Shown here: positions 24,095 to 32,642 of the stretch, in pieces
Layout: every line of letters begins with the position of its first letter
Position numbering within the stretch: the stretch's first letter is position 1
Origin: Streptomyces sp. AA1529
GTDB lineage: Bacteria > Actinomycetota > Actinomycetes > Streptomycetales > Streptomycetaceae
DNA: 32,991 bases
Direction of reading: 5' to 3'
Assembly: GCF_000280905.1 (NCBI RefSeq)
Contig: NZ_ALAP01000066.1
Span: 1-32,991, forward strand
Program-made: the position numbers and the translations under genes
The notes under the pieces: model-generated
The model's input: the letters and a program-made list of their open reading frames with translations, nothing else
Databases searched by the model: none
What the model was told of the DNA's origin: nothing

Positions 24095-25423
24095 ATGACC
24101 GACAGCCCAGCCGACGTACTCCTCGTCCACGGTGGCGCCCCGCTCGAGGGCGAGATCCGTGTCCGGGGTGCGAAGAACCTCGTCCCCAAGGCCATGGTCG
24201 CCGCATTGCTGGGCAGTGAACCGAGCCGACTGCGCAATGTGCCGGACATCCGCGATGTCCGGGTCGTACGCGGGCTGCTGCAGTTGCACGGCGTCACGGT
24301 CCGCACCGGGGACGAGTCCGGCGAGCTGGTGCTCGACCCCTCCCATGTGGAGAGCGCCAACGTCGCGGACATCGACGCGCACGCGGGCTCGTCGCGGATC
24401 CCGATCCTGTTCTGCGGTCCGCTGCTGCACCGGCTCGGCCACGCCTTCATCCCGGGGCTGGGCGGCTGCGACATCGGCGGCCGGCCGGTGGACTTCCACT
24501 TCGACGTGCTGCGGCAGTTCGGCGCCACGATCGAGAAGCGGGCCGACGGGCAGTATCTGGAGGCCCCGCAGCGGCTCCGCGGCACCAAGATCCGGCTGCC
24601 GTACCCGTCGGTCGGCTCGACGGAGCAGGTGCTGCTGACGGCGGTGCTGGCGGAGGGCGTCACCGAGCTGTCCAACGCGGCCGTGGAGCCGGAGATCGAG
24701 GACCTGATCTGCGTGCTGCAGAAGATGGGCGCGATCATCTCGATGGACACGGACCGCACCATCCGCATCACGGGCGTCGACAAGCTCGGCGGCTACACCC
24801 ACCGCGCGCTGCCGGACCGCCTGGAGGCGGCCTCCTGGGCGAGCGCCGCGCTGGCGACCGAGGGCAGTGTGTTCGTACGCGGTGCCGAGCAGCGGTCGAT
24901 GATCGCGTTCCTGAACACCTTCCGGAAGGTGGGCGGCGCGTTCGAGATCGGTGACGAGGGCATCCGCTTCTGGCACCCGGGCGGCCCGCTGAACGCCATC
25001 GCGCTGGAGACGGACGTCCATCCCGGTTTCCAGACCGACTGGCAGCAGCCGCTGGTGGTGGCGCTGACGCAGGCCTCGGGGCTGTCGATCGTGCACGAGA
25101 CGGTGTACGAGTCGCGGCTCGGCTTCACCTCGGCGCTCAACCAGATGGGCGCGCACATCCAGCTCTACCGCGAGTGCCTGGGCGGGATGCCCTGCCGCTT
25201 CGGGCAGCGCAACTTCCTGCACTCGGCCGTGGTGTCCGGACCGACGAAGCTGCAGGGCAGCGATCTGATCATCCCGGACCTGCGCGGGGGCTTCTCGTAT
25301 CTGATCGCGGCGCTGGCCGCGCAGGGGACCTCCCGGGTGCACGGAATCGACCTGATCAACCGCGGCTACGAGAACTTCATGCACAAGCTGGCGGATCTCG
25401 GCGCCAAGGTGGAGCGCCCGTAG
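24095..25423 (+). CDS. murA: UDP-N-acetylglucosamine 1-carboxyvinyltransferase
   Basis: 442 residues. It transfers enolpyruvate from PEP to UDP-GlcNAc, the first committed step of peptidoglycan synthesis, in the cytoplasm. VRGAKNLVPK carries the conserved Lys27-Asn28 pair. The loop GLGGCDIGGRPVD holds the catalytic Cys125, the residue alkylated by fosfomycin (mycobacteria have Asp). The YPSVGSTEQVLL and VHPGFQTDWQQPL segments are typical of the two inverted-alpha/beta domains. ATG 24095 has CGGAG five bases upstream; the open frame before it is not conserved. Streptomyces usually have two MurA genes; this is the one near hup. Confidence 0.97.
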   Translation: MTDSPADVLLVHGGAPLEGEIRVRGAKNLVPKAMVAALLGSEPSRLRNVPDIRDVRVVRGLLQLHGVTVRTGDESGELVLDPSHVESANVADIDAHAGSSRIPILFCGPLLHRLGHAFIPGLGGCDIGGRPVDFHFDVLRQFGATIEKRADGQYLEAPQRLRGTKIRLPYPSVGSTEQVLLTAVLAEGVTELSNAAVEPEIEDLICVLQKMGAIISMDTDRTIRITGVDKLGGYTHRALPDRLEAASWASAALATEGSVFVRGAEQRSMIAFLNTFRKVGGAFEIGDEGIRFWHPGGPLNAIALETDVHPGFQTDWQQPLVVALTQASGLSIVHETVYESRLGFTSALNQMGAHIQLYRECLGGMPCRFGQRNFLHSAVVSGPTKLQGSDLIIPDLRGGFSYLIAALAAQGTSRVHGIDLINRGYENFMHKLADLGAKVERP

Positions 25424-25724
25424 CGGCAGGGCCGTAGTGGCAGGGCCGTAGTGGCAGCGGTGGCAGCGGCCGTGACGGCAGCACCCGCAGCGCAGCACCC
25501 GCGGCGACTCCGGGGCCGTCGGTACGAGCCCCGGGCGTCGGTACGGGCCCCGGGCATCGCTACGGGCCCCAACCGCCCTGCAAGCCCGCCCCGGAAGGAA
25601 CACCGCCCGGGCCCGTCGTCCCCCGTTCGACAGGCCCGGGCTCGCGACCGGTGCCCCGGTCGGCGGCGATCAGCCGTCGGCGGCACCGATCAGTCGTCGG
25701 CCACCGCCGGTCAGCGACCGCCCG
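25424..25724. other. Intergenic region with GC-rich short repeats
   Basis: The gap between the convergent murA and importer ATPase genes contains GTAGTGGCAGGGCC-type, TACGGGCCCCGGGC-type and GATCAGYCGTCGGC-type repeats. The region may contain terminators for both transcripts but no single hairpin stands out. Confidence 0.5.
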
Positions 25725-26864
25725 TCAGCGGGCGACCTCCTCCACCAGGACCGGGTTGTCGTGCGGGGTGAGGGTGCAGCGGGCTCCGGGGGTGAGGGTC
25801 TCCGCCTCCCAGCTCGGCAGGTCGGCCTTGGCATCGGCCCCGGAGTCGGTGGTCAGCAGGAGGCGGGTGACGCCGCCGAGGAAGGTGGCCACCCGGACGG
25901 TCGCCGGTTCGCCCTTCGCCTCGGCGCCGGTGTGCACCTTCAGTCCCTCGGGGCGCAGCAGGACGTCCACTTCGCGCCCGGTGCCGGGGCACTCCCCGTG
26001 CACCGGCAGCCGCCGTCCGAGCACCTCGACGATGCCGGGGTCGCGGACGACGCCGGGCAGCCGGTTCATCGTGCCGACGAACTCGGCGACGAACGGCGTC
26101 GCGGGCCGCTCGTAGAGCTCGTTCGGCGGGGCGCACTGCTCCAGGCGGCCGTCCCGCATCACCGCGACACGGTCGGCCATCGACAGTGCCTCCTCCTGGT
26201 CGTGGGTGACGAAGACGGTGGTGATGCCCAGTTCGAGCTGGAGCCGGCGGATCTCCTCGCGCAGTTGCAGCCGCACCTTGGCGTCCAGCGCGGACAGCGG
26301 TTCGTCCAGCAGCAGGATCCGGGGGCGGATGGCCAGGGCGCGGGCGAGTGCGACGCGCTGCTGCTGGCCGCCGGAGAGCTGGTGCGGGTAGTGCTTCTCG
26401 CGGCCCGGCAGTCCGACCAGTTCCAGCAGTTCGGTGGCGCGCGCCGCCCGCTCCGCCTTGGGAGCCTTGCGGACGCGCAGCCCGTAGGCGACGTTCTCGG
26501 CCGCCGTCATGGTGGGGAAGAGGCTGTAGGACTGGAAGACCATGCCGATGTCCCGCCGGTTGGCGGGCACGCCGGTCACGTCCTCGCCGCCGATGAGCAG
26601 TTCGCCCCGGTCGGCGCTCTCGAACCCGGCGATGATGCGCAGCGCCGTGGTCTTGCCGCAGCCGGACGGGCCCAGCAGGGCGACCAGTTCGCCGGGGGCG
26701 ATGTCCAGGTCGAGCCCGTCCAGCGCGGTGGTGGCGCCGAAGGTGCGCTGCAGTCCGCGCAGCCGCAGGCCGACGCCGCCGGACCGGTCCTGGGGGGTGG
26801 CCGCCGTGCCGGGTGCGGCCCCGGCGGTGGTCGCGGTGCTCGTGGTGCTCGCGGTGGTGGTCAT
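25725..26864 (-). CDS. ABC importer ATPase (PotA/FbpC/PhnT type)
   Basis: 379 residues. A Thr/Ala-rich N-terminus (about 1-30) precedes a standard nucleotide-binding domain: Walker A GPSGCGKTT (65-73), Q-loop Gln111, signature LSGGQ (163-167), Walker B LLLDEP (184-189) and H-loop His220. A TOBE domain follows (about 270-379). It energises the two permeases encoded just before it; the ATG overlaps the permease TGA (ATGA). Last gene of the operon. The long TOBE-type tail fits polyamine, iron or aminoethylphosphonate importers. Confidence 0.95.
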   Translation of the reverse strand: MTTTASTTSTATTAGAAPGTAATPQDRSGGVGLRLRGLQRTFGATTALDGLDLDIAPGELVALLGPSGCGKTTALRIIAGFESADRGELLIGGEDVTGVPANRRDIGMVFQSYSLFPTMTAAENVAYGLRVRKAPKAERAARATELLELVGLPGREKHYPHQLSGGQQQRVALARALAIRPRILLLDEPLSALDAKVRLQLREEIRRLQLELGITTVFVTHDQEEALSMADRVAVMRDGRLEQCAPPNELYERPATPFVAEFVGTMNRLPGVVRDPGIVEVLGRRLPVHGECPGTGREVDVLLRPEGLKVHTGAEAKGEPATVRVATFLGGVTRLLLTTDSGADAKADLPSWEAETLTPGARCTLTPHDNPVLVEEVAR

Positions 26865-27733
26865 ACGGTCGTCTTCCTCCGGTTGCCGGTCCGGTTCCGG
26901 TTGCGGGTGCGTCCGCCGGCGAGGTTGGTGAGCAGGAGCAGCAGGCCCCAGGTGATGAGCAGGCTGAGCATGGCGGCGGCGACGGAGAGCTGGGCCTCGT
27001 AGTCGCCGACGTGCACCATCCACACGGAGAACGGTTCGAATCCGAGCACGCTCGCCACGGTGTACTCGCCCAGCACCATGGCCAGGCTGAGGACGGCGCC
27101 GCTGACGATGGCGGGCCGCAGGTTGGGGACCACGACCCGGCACAGCGTGCCCAGCCGGGAGGCGCCCAGGCTGCGGGAGGCTTCGACCAGCGTCCTGAGG
27201 TCGGTGCCGCGCAGTCCGCCGTCCAGCGACCGGTAGAGGAACGGCAGCGACATGACGGTGTAGACGAGGACGAGGACCAGCGGGAAGCTCTTGTCGTGCA
27301 GCGCCTGGAAGGTGGCCCACAGCGGGGTGTCGGCCAGGTCCTGCTCCCAGGAGAGCACCGTGCTGACCCCGGCCACGAGGGCGACGGGCGGCATGATGAG
27401 CGGCACCATGCACAGCACCTCGACGACGCGGCGCAGCCTGGGCAGCCGCAGCGCGACGACGACCATGGTGGGCACCATCAGCAGCAGCCCGAGCGCGACT
27501 GTCGCCAGGCCGAGCCGGATCGACAGGCCGAGGCTGGTGGCCATGCCCTCGTCCCGCAGGCCCCGGGCGTATGCACCGAAGGTGACGCCCTTTCCGGGGT
27601 CGTCGACGGTGAACCAGAGGGAGGCGGCGACGGGGACGAGGAAGTAGAGCGCGGCCAGCAGCAGGACCAGGAAGCTGCCGTAGGGGCGGTTGCGCACCCG
27701 GCGCATACGGGGGGTGGCGGTCAGCCCAGCCAT
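26861..27733 (-). CDS. ABC transporter permease (second)
   Basis: 290 residues with about six membrane segments (first about 20-42). The EAA-type loop LVEASRSLGASRLGTLCRVV is followed by LRPAIVSGAVLS and GEYTVASVLG, as in PotC/PhnV-like permeases. The Arg-rich C-terminus is cytoplasmic. The ATG at 27733 lies 13 bases inside the preceding gene. Confidence 0.93.
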   Translation of the reverse strand: MAGLTATPRMRRVRNRPYGSFLVLLLAALYFLVPVAASLWFTVDDPGKGVTFGAYARGLRDEGMATSLGLSIRLGLATVALGLLLMVPTMVVVALRLPRLRRVVEVLCMVPLIMPPVALVAGVSTVLSWEQDLADTPLWATFQALHDKSFPLVLVLVYTVMSLPFLYRSLDGGLRGTDLRTLVEASRSLGASRLGTLCRVVVPNLRPAIVSGAVLSLAMVLGEYTVASVLGFEPFSVWMVHVGDYEAQLSVAAAMLSLLITWGLLLLLTNLAGGRTRNRNRTGNRRKTTV

Positions 27734-28668
27734 CGGTTGCTCCGTCGTTGCAGCGGGATCTGTACGGCCATCACGAGCAGCGCGATCACCACCATGTTGA
27801 GGCTCATGGCGAGCGCGAGGTTCTCCTGCCCGACCAGGACGTTGCCGGACAGCGCGTTGGCGATCTGGATGGTGATCAGCGGTACCGAGCTGCCCGTCAT
27901 CACGGCGGCGGTGGCGTGCGAGGCGAAGGCGGTGCCGAACATCAGCACGGCTCCGCCCAGCAGCGAGGGCATCAGCACCGGCAGGCCCACGTGCCGCCAG
28001 AACTGCGCCTTGGTGGCGCCGCAGGAGGCGGCGGCCTCCCGCCACTGGGTGCGGACGCCGTCGAGTGCGGGCAGCACGGTGACGACCATCAGCGGCACCA
28101 TGAAGTACAGGTAGGCCAGCACCAGTCCGGTGAACGTGTAGAGGCTGAACCCGGTGCTCTTCAGGTGCAGCAGCCGCGTCACGGTTCCGGTGGTGCCGAG
28201 GGTGGCGATGAAGGCGAAGGCGAGCGGTGCTCCGCTGAAGTTGGCGAAGACGCCGGACGCCGAGACGGCGGCCTTGCGCAGCGCCCCGTTCCGGGAGCTG
28301 AGCAGCGCCTGTCCGATGACGGTGCCCAGTACGGTGGCCAGCACCGCGCTGAGCAGGGAGAGCTTGACGCTGCCTGCCAGTCCGGTGGCGTAGGCGCCGG
28401 ACAGCGAGTGGCGTACGTTCTCCAGGCTGTAGTGGTCGGCGCCGGTGGCCGGGTCGACGACGGTGAACGCGTTGTAGGCCAGGGTGCAGGCGGGCAGGCC
28501 GAAGCAGACGGCCATGAAGGCGAAGAACGGTACGACGGCGGGCCAGCGCCAGTGCCGGGCGCCGCCGCCCGCGCGGCGGCGTGCCGCTGCGGGCGGGGTG
28601 GCGCCGGGCTGCCGTCCGGTCGCGGGGGCGGCGGTGCCGGCCGCGGAGGCGGGGGTCGTCACAGCCAT
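27721..28668 (-). CDS. ABC transporter permease (first)
   Basis: 315 residues. An Ala/Pro/Arg-rich cytoplasmic N-terminus (about 1-40) is followed by TM1 (WPAVVPFFAFMAVCFGLPAC) and further helices. The docking loop WREAAASCGATKAQFWRHVG with LPVLMPSLLGG is clear. PotB/PhnU-like. The ATG shares one base with the TGA of the binding-protein gene (TGATG). Confidence 0.93.
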   Translation of the reverse strand: MAVTTPASAAGTAAPATGRQPGATPPAAARRRAGGGARHWRWPAVVPFFAFMAVCFGLPACTLAYNAFTVVDPATGADHYSLENVRHSLSGAYATGLAGSVKLSLLSAVLATVLGTVIGQALLSSRNGALRKAAVSASGVFANFSGAPLAFAFIATLGTTGTVTRLLHLKSTGFSLYTFTGLVLAYLYFMVPLMVVTVLPALDGVRTQWREAAASCGATKAQFWRHVGLPVLMPSLLGGAVLMFGTAFASHATAAVMTGSSVPLITIQIANALSGNVLVGQENLALAMSLNMVVIALLVMAVQIPLQRRSNRWLG

Positions 28669-29819
28669 CAGCTGACCGCCGCGCCCCAGCCCTCGCTGAT
28701 GGTCTTCTGCGCCTGGGCCTCCTGGGCGTGCGTGGGGAACTTCGGCGTGCCGTCGACCTCGGGGAGCTTGGCGGCGGCCTTCTTGTCGACGGTGCCGTCC
28801 TCGGTCATCTTCTCCAGCAGCGCGGGCCGCGAGTAGCCCCTGAGCCAGATGTTCTGGCCCTCGGGGCTGTAGAGGAACTCCAGCCACAGCCGGGCGGCCG
28901 CCGGGTGGGGCGCGTACTTGTTGACGCCCTGGTTGTAGTACTGCGAGTACTGGCCGTCGGTGGGCACGTTGACCTTCCAGTCCACGCCCTTGGACTTCAG
29001 TTCCTCGCCGTAGCCGAGGTTGAGGTAGTCCCAGTCGATGGAGATGGGCGTCTCGCCCTTCTGGATGGTGGCCTTGGTGGACTCGACGGGCACGTAGTTG
29101 CCGCTCTTCTTGAGCTTCTCGAAGAAGTCGAGGCCGGGCTGCACGTCGTCGAAGCCGCCGCCGTTGGCGAGCGAGGCGGCGATGACGGAGGAGAAGGCCG
29201 AGGAGGACTCGTTCGGGTTGCCGTTGAGGGCGACCTTGTTCTTGTACTCCGGCTTCAGCAGGTCCTCGAAGCTCTCGGGGCACTTCTTGACGGCCTTGGC
29301 GTCGCAGCCGAGGGAGATGTAGCCGCCGTAGTTGTTCATGAAGGACCCGTCGGACTGCTTCTGCGCGTCGGGTATCGCGTCCCAGCCCTTGACCTTGTAG
29401 GGGGCCAGCAGCTTCTTGGTCTTGGCCTGCTGCATGAACGCGGTGCCCAGGTCGAGTGCGTCGACGGCGCGGTCCTGGCCCTTGCGCTTGGCCGCGGCGT
29501 TCAGCGCGCCCTGGCTGCTGCCGCCCGGGTCCTCGTTGTGGACCTCGATGCCGTACTTCTTCTCGAAGGTCTTGATCATCTGGCCGTAGTTGGACCAGGT
29601 CGGCGCGAGGGCGTAGACGTTCAGCTCGCCCTCCTTCTTCGCCGCCGCCACCAGCTTGTCCATGCCGCCCAGGTCCGCGGCCGAGCGGGCCTTGCTCGCC
29701 TCGCTGTCCGAGCCCTGTGCCGGTGCCGAGCCGCAGCCGGTTGCCGCGGCGGAGAGAGTGACGACCGCTGCCGCGGCGGTCAACAGGCGGCTCCTACGGC
29801 TGAGATGGTCTGCCTTCAC
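28668..29819 (-). CDS. Extracellular solute-binding lipoprotein (polyamine/iron/phosphonate type)
   Basis: 383 residues. Lipobox ATGC (Cys29) anchors it outside the membrane. The mature protein begins with KLVAAAKKEGELNVYALAPT and has YGIEVHNEDPGGSS, SFEDLLKPEYKNKVALNGNP and TPISIDWDYLNLGYGEELKS, the PotD/AfuA/aminoethylphosphonate-binding pattern. It lacks the paired Tyr motif that would clearly mark a ferric-ion protein. The ligand cannot be fixed from sequence. GTG 29819 is chosen: GGAG lies seven bases upstream and it gives a proper signal peptide. First gene of the operon, divergent from the GntR gene. Confidence 0.92.
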   Translation of the reverse strand: MKADHLSRRSRLLTAAAAVVTLSAAATGCGSAPAQGSDSEASKARSAADLGGMDKLVAAAKKEGELNVYALAPTWSNYGQMIKTFEKKYGIEVHNEDPGGSSQGALNAAAKRKGQDRAVDALDLGTAFMQQAKTKKLLAPYKVKGWDAIPDAQKQSDGSFMNNYGGYISLGCDAKAVKKCPESFEDLLKPEYKNKVALNGNPNESSSAFSSVIAASLANGGGFDDVQPGLDFFEKLKKSGNYVPVESTKATIQKGETPISIDWDYLNLGYGEELKSKGVDWKVNVPTDGQYSQYYNQGVNKYAPHPAAARLWLEFLYSPEGQNIWLRGYSRPALLEKMTEDGTVDKKAAAKLPEVDGTPKFPTHAQEAQAQKTISEGWGAAVS

Positions 29820-29861
29820 GTTTCCACTCCTGGGGTTCGTGCCCGTCACCTGTATGGACAA

Positions 29862-29877
29862 GCTCGATTCATTGAGC
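29862..29877. promoter_or_regulatory. Hyphenated dyad at the importer transcription start
   Basis: GCTCGATTCATTGAGC has outer arms GCTC/GAGC and matching inner AT pairs. It overlaps the predicted transcription start of the importer operon, where a bound GntR-family repressor would block initiation. Confidence 0.45.
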
Positions 29878-29883
29878 GTGGGC

Positions 29884-29912
29884 AAGCTAGCAGTACGCAC
29901 CCCGCCGCGCAA
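29884..29912 (-). promoter_or_regulatory. Promoter of the ABC importer operon (TTGCGC-N17-TAGCTT)
   Basis: On the minus strand, -35 TTGCGC (29907-29912) and -10 TAGCTT (29884-29889) are separated by 17 bp, a good match to vegetative promoters. The predicted transcription start falls around 29877, about 58 bases before the GTG. Confidence 0.6.
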
Positions 29913-30009
29913 AGCCCGGACACCCATCAAACCCCCAGCTCAAAGCGTTATTTACGAACAGGTTTAGCGCTGCGAACTGCGGTTATACGCATCTGCCCCG
30001 CCCACTTGA

Positions 30010-30029
30010 TGTGCGCACTACTGCGCACA
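30010..30029. promoter_or_regulatory. Perfect 8-bp dyad upstream of the GntR gene
   Basis: TGTGCGCA and TGCGCACA arms flank CTAC, 63 bases before the GntR ATG. It is the strongest dyad in the divergent intergenic region and a likely autoregulatory operator. A second short dyad (CAGAT-N6-ATCTG, 30028-30043) overlaps it. Confidence 0.55.
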
Positions 30030-30091
30030 GATGGCATGATCTGGCGGAGCCCGCGCAGCCAGTGAGCGCAGCACGTCGAGGGAGTCGCCCC

Positions 30092-30889
30092 ATGTCCGAG
30101 TCCGCCCGCGGTGGCCACCGCAGGACCACCGGTCGCACGTCGTCGCAGCGCGGCGGCGCACGGCACGAGCGGATCGCCGACGAGCTGCGCCGCGCCATCG
30201 CCGACGGGCACTACCCCGTCGGCGCGACCCTCCCCTCGGAGGCGGAACTCGCCACCGCGCACGGCGCCTCCCGCGGCACCGTCCGGCAGGCCGTCTCCGC
30301 GCTGCTCGCCGAGGGCCTGATCGGCTCCCGGCAGGGCGCCCGCCGCGTCGTACTGTCCACCACACCCAGCCAGACCTTCACCGAGCTGCGCAGCTTCGCC
30401 CAGTGGGCACGCGCCGGCGGCCGGACCGCGGGCGGACTGGTGGTCACCTCGGACTGGGACACCGCACGCCCCGAGGAGGCCGGACTGCTCCAGGTGCCGC
30501 ACGGCGCTCCGGTGCTGCGCGTGCTGCGGGTCCGCACCCTGGACGGGGAGCCCGTGCTGCTGGAGCGCACCGTCTACGCGGAGTGGATCGGCACCGCCGT
30601 CGACGCACTGCCACCCGACTGCGAGTCGGTCACCCAGCGGCTCCACGACGACAGCGGGCTCGTCTTCGCGCACGGCGAGCACCACATCGACGCGGTCGCC
30701 GCCGGGACCGCGGACGCGGAGCACCTGGGCGTGCGCCGGGGCAGCCCGCTGCTGCGGGTGCGCCGCACCACCACGACGGCCGACGGCCGCCCCGTGGAGA
30801 CCTCGGACGACCGCTACCGCCCCGGCTCGGTCGTCTTCACCGTCCGCAACTCCACCCAGACCAACCCGCTGGCGCGCACCCGCGCGTGA
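30092..30889 (+). CDS. GntR-family regulator with UTRA domain (HutC subfamily)
   Basis: 265 residues. The winged helix (about 28-90) includes IADELRRAIADGHYPVGATL, PSEAELATAHGASRGTVRQA and GLIGSRQGARRVV. The C-terminal UTRA ligand domain (about 100-250) shows VLRVLRVRTLDGEPVLLERT and a final YRPGSVVFTVRNS strand. It probably represses the divergent importer and its own gene in the absence of ligand. ATG 30092 has GGGAG seven bases upstream. The stop overlaps the GTG of the HAD gene. Confidence 0.93.
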   Translation: MSESARGGHRRTTGRTSSQRGGARHERIADELRRAIADGHYPVGATLPSEAELATAHGASRGTVRQAVSALLAEGLIGSRQGARRVVLSTTPSQTFTELRSFAQWARAGGRTAGGLVVTSDWDTARPEEAGLLQVPHGAPVLRVLRVRTLDGEPVLLERTVYAEWIGTAVDALPPDCESVTQRLHDDSGLVFAHGEHHIDAVAAGTADAEHLGVRRGSPLLRVRRTTTTADGRPVETSDDRYRPGSVVFTVRNSTQTNPLARTRA

Positions 30890-31692
30890 CCCGACCCGCC
30901 GACGCGCACCCGCACGCCGGCAGCCTCCACCCACCGACGAAGTGCGAGCCCGCATTGCCCACTCCCCCGCCCTCCCCCGGCCTGCCACCGGGAGGCGCCA
31001 CCGCGTCCGCCTCCCCCCGCGTCCGGCCGGGAACCGGCCGGACGCCCGCCGCCCTGCTCTGCGACATGGACGGCACCCTCGTCGACACCGAACGTGACTG
31101 GCTGGCGACCCTCGCCGAGCTGCTGGCCGAGCACGACGCCGACGCCGGTACGGCCGCCCTCGCCCCCTTCGCGGGCCTGCCGCTGGACGGCGCCGCCGCC
31201 CTCGTGGCCCGGCGCACCGGACTGGCCGCCGAGGCCGCACAGGCCCGGCTGGACGCCGCGTTCACGGCGCGGGTGCGCGCCGGGGTGACGGTGCAGCCGG
31301 GCGCACTGGCACTGCTGGACAGCGCCCGGGGCATGGGCGTCCCGGTGGCGCTCGTCACGGCGTCCGAACGGCCGATCGCCGATCTGGTGCTGGCCACCCT
31401 GGGACCGCACCGCTTCACCTGCTCCGTCGCACACGGCGAGACCCCCCGCGGCAAGCCGCACCCGGACCCCTACCTGGCCGCCGCCCGCCTCCTGGGAGTC
31501 CCCGCGACCGCGTGCCTGGCCCTGGAGGACACCCCCACCGGCGCCGCCTCCGCCCGCGCCGCGGGCTGCCGGGTGATCGCCGTACCGACCGTGGACGGCA
31601 TCGAGGAGGCCCCCGGGACCCTGCTGCTGCCCTCCCTCCGGGAGGTCGACCTGAGGGCGCTGCCGCTCGCCTTCGGGGAGGACGGCGGCTGA
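30886..31692 (+). CDS. HAD-superfamily phosphatase (beta-phosphoglucomutase-like)
   Basis: 268 residues from the GTG that overlaps the GntR stop (GTGA). After ~50 Pro/Ala-rich residues, motif I CDMDGTLVDT gives Asp60 and Asp62. A helical cap follows, then VALVTASE (motif II), GKPHPDPYLAAARLLG (motif III Lys) and LALEDTPTGAASARAAG (motif IV). It hydrolyses a small phosphate ester. The motif I is the common phosphatase form, not that of phosphonoacetaldehyde hydrolase. A shorter start within the Pro-rich part is possible. Co-transcribed with the regulator, so it may process the imported compound. Confidence 0.88.
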   Translation: MTRPADAHPHAGSLHPPTKCEPALPTPPPSPGLPPGGATASASPRVRPGTGRTPAALLCDMDGTLVDTERDWLATLAELLAEHDADAGTAALAPFAGLPLDGAAALVARRTGLAAEAAQARLDAAFTARVRAGVTVQPGALALLDSARGMGVPVALVTASERPIADLVLATLGPHRFTCSVAHGETPRGKPHPDPYLAAARLLGVPATACLALEDTPTGAASARAAGCRVIAVPTVDGIEEAPGTLLLPSLREVDLRALPLAFGEDGG

Positions 31693-31757
31693 CTCCCGTC
31701 CGGTCCGCTGCCGCAGCCGCGCGGGCCCGGGCCCGCCGGTGCGGTGCCGCTCAGCAG

Positions 31758-31790
31758 GCGGTAGCGGCCCGGGGGCGGTAGCGGCCCGGG
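31758..31790. repeat. Two copies of GCGGTAGCGGCCCGGG
   Basis: Perfect 16-bp copies at 31758-31773 and 31775-31790 in the gap after the HAD gene; no other feature is seen there except the terminator further on. Confidence 0.8.
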
Positions 31791-31885
31791 GCGAGCGGCT
31801 CCGGCGGCGGCACGGCCCCCCTGGAGCGTGCCCGCGGTCCAGGGCCCTCTGATCCGGGCTCTCCACCGCCCCTCCGGCGCACGAA

Positions 31886-31913
31886 GGGCGGCCCCCCGCG
31901 TGGGGGGCCGCCC
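31886..31913. terminator. Strong hairpin terminator between HAD and HU genes
   Basis: GGGCGGCCCCCC pairs perfectly with GGGGGGCCGCCC around a four-base loop (GCGT). It lies 22 bp past the HU stop and downstream of the convergent HAD gene, so it can serve both transcripts. Confidence 0.85.
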
Positions 31914-31934
31914 TCTGCTTCAGTGCCTCAGGGC

Positions 31935-32216
31935 TTACTTGCCCTTCGCCGCTTCCTTGAGCTTGGAGCCCGCCGAAACCTTGACGCTGTACCCGGCCGG
32001 GATCTGGATCGGGTCACCGGTCTGCGGGTTGCGCGCGGTCCGCGCCGCCCGGTGGGTGCGCTCGAAGGTGAGGAAGCCGGGGATGGTGACCTTCTCGTCG
32101 CCCTTGGCGACGACCTCGCCGACGGTCTCGGCGAACGCCGACAGGATCGCGTCGGCGTCCTTACGGGTCACCTCGGCACGCTCGGACAGAGCGGCCACCA
32201 GCTCACTGCGGTTCAT
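31935..32216 (-). CDS. hup: HU-family nucleoid protein
   Basis: 93 residues, full-length short HU: MNRSELVAALSERAEVTRKD, then VTIPGFLTFERTHRAARTAR (beta-arm base) and NPQTGDPIQIPAGYSVKVSA ending in Lys-rich residues. It binds and bends DNA as a dimer. It lacks the long Lys/Ala-rich tail of the other Streptomyces HU, so it is the HupA-type protein. ATG 32216 has GGGAG nine bases upstream. Confidence 0.97.
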   Translation of the reverse strand: MNRSELVAALSERAEVTRKDADAILSAFAETVGEVVAKGDEKVTIPGFLTFERTHRAARTARNPQTGDPIQIPAGYSVKVSAGSKLKEAAKGK

Positions 32217-32329
32217 AATTCGTACTCCCGTGTTCTTCTTGCCGATGAGGCGTGAGATCGAAGCCGATGCTGCCAGGGCCCTCCGACAGTCCCCGGACCC
32301 GGGTCCGCCTTCGGGCCCGCGCGCCCCGT

Positions 32330-32384
32330 GGGGGTATCCCCCTGGACAAGGTCCGTTTCGGGGTCTCCCCCTCGGACGAAGTCC
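32330..32384. repeat. Imperfect 25-bp direct repeat able to form tandem hairpins upstream of hup
   Basis: Units 32330-32354 and 32360-32384 both consist of a GGGG-loop-CCCC block followed by a GGAC-loop-GTCC block (one arm varied). They lie 114-168 bases upstream of the hup ATG. Transcribed on the hup strand they could fold into four short hairpins. Otherwise the 426-bp gap to malic enzyme shows nothing I can name. Confidence 0.7.
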
Positions 32385-32642
32385 TTGGGAATGCATCCTG
32401 CCCCTACCTGCGGCGGGAAAGCCAATCCGGCGTCATCCGGCGCCCTCGCGCGTGCTGACGTGTCTTGGCCTCTGGCTGCCCGCAACCCTAGGGGCCCGCC
32501 CGAGTGAACCCCCGCCCGACGCGCCGGTGCCTCCGGGGCCGTCACGGCCTGCCGCGCCCGCGGGAGGCCGCTCGGGGCCGCGGTACGACCGCCGAGTCGG
32601 CACTCCGGCACTCCGGTGGAGCGACGGGCCCGGGCGGAGTGC

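Noticed and set aside
28668..29819. Specific naming as an aminoethylphosphonate-binding protein (PhnS)
   Set aside because: The gene order fits, but no phosphonate-degrading gene is in the window and the binding-protein motifs are shared with polyamine and iron systems.
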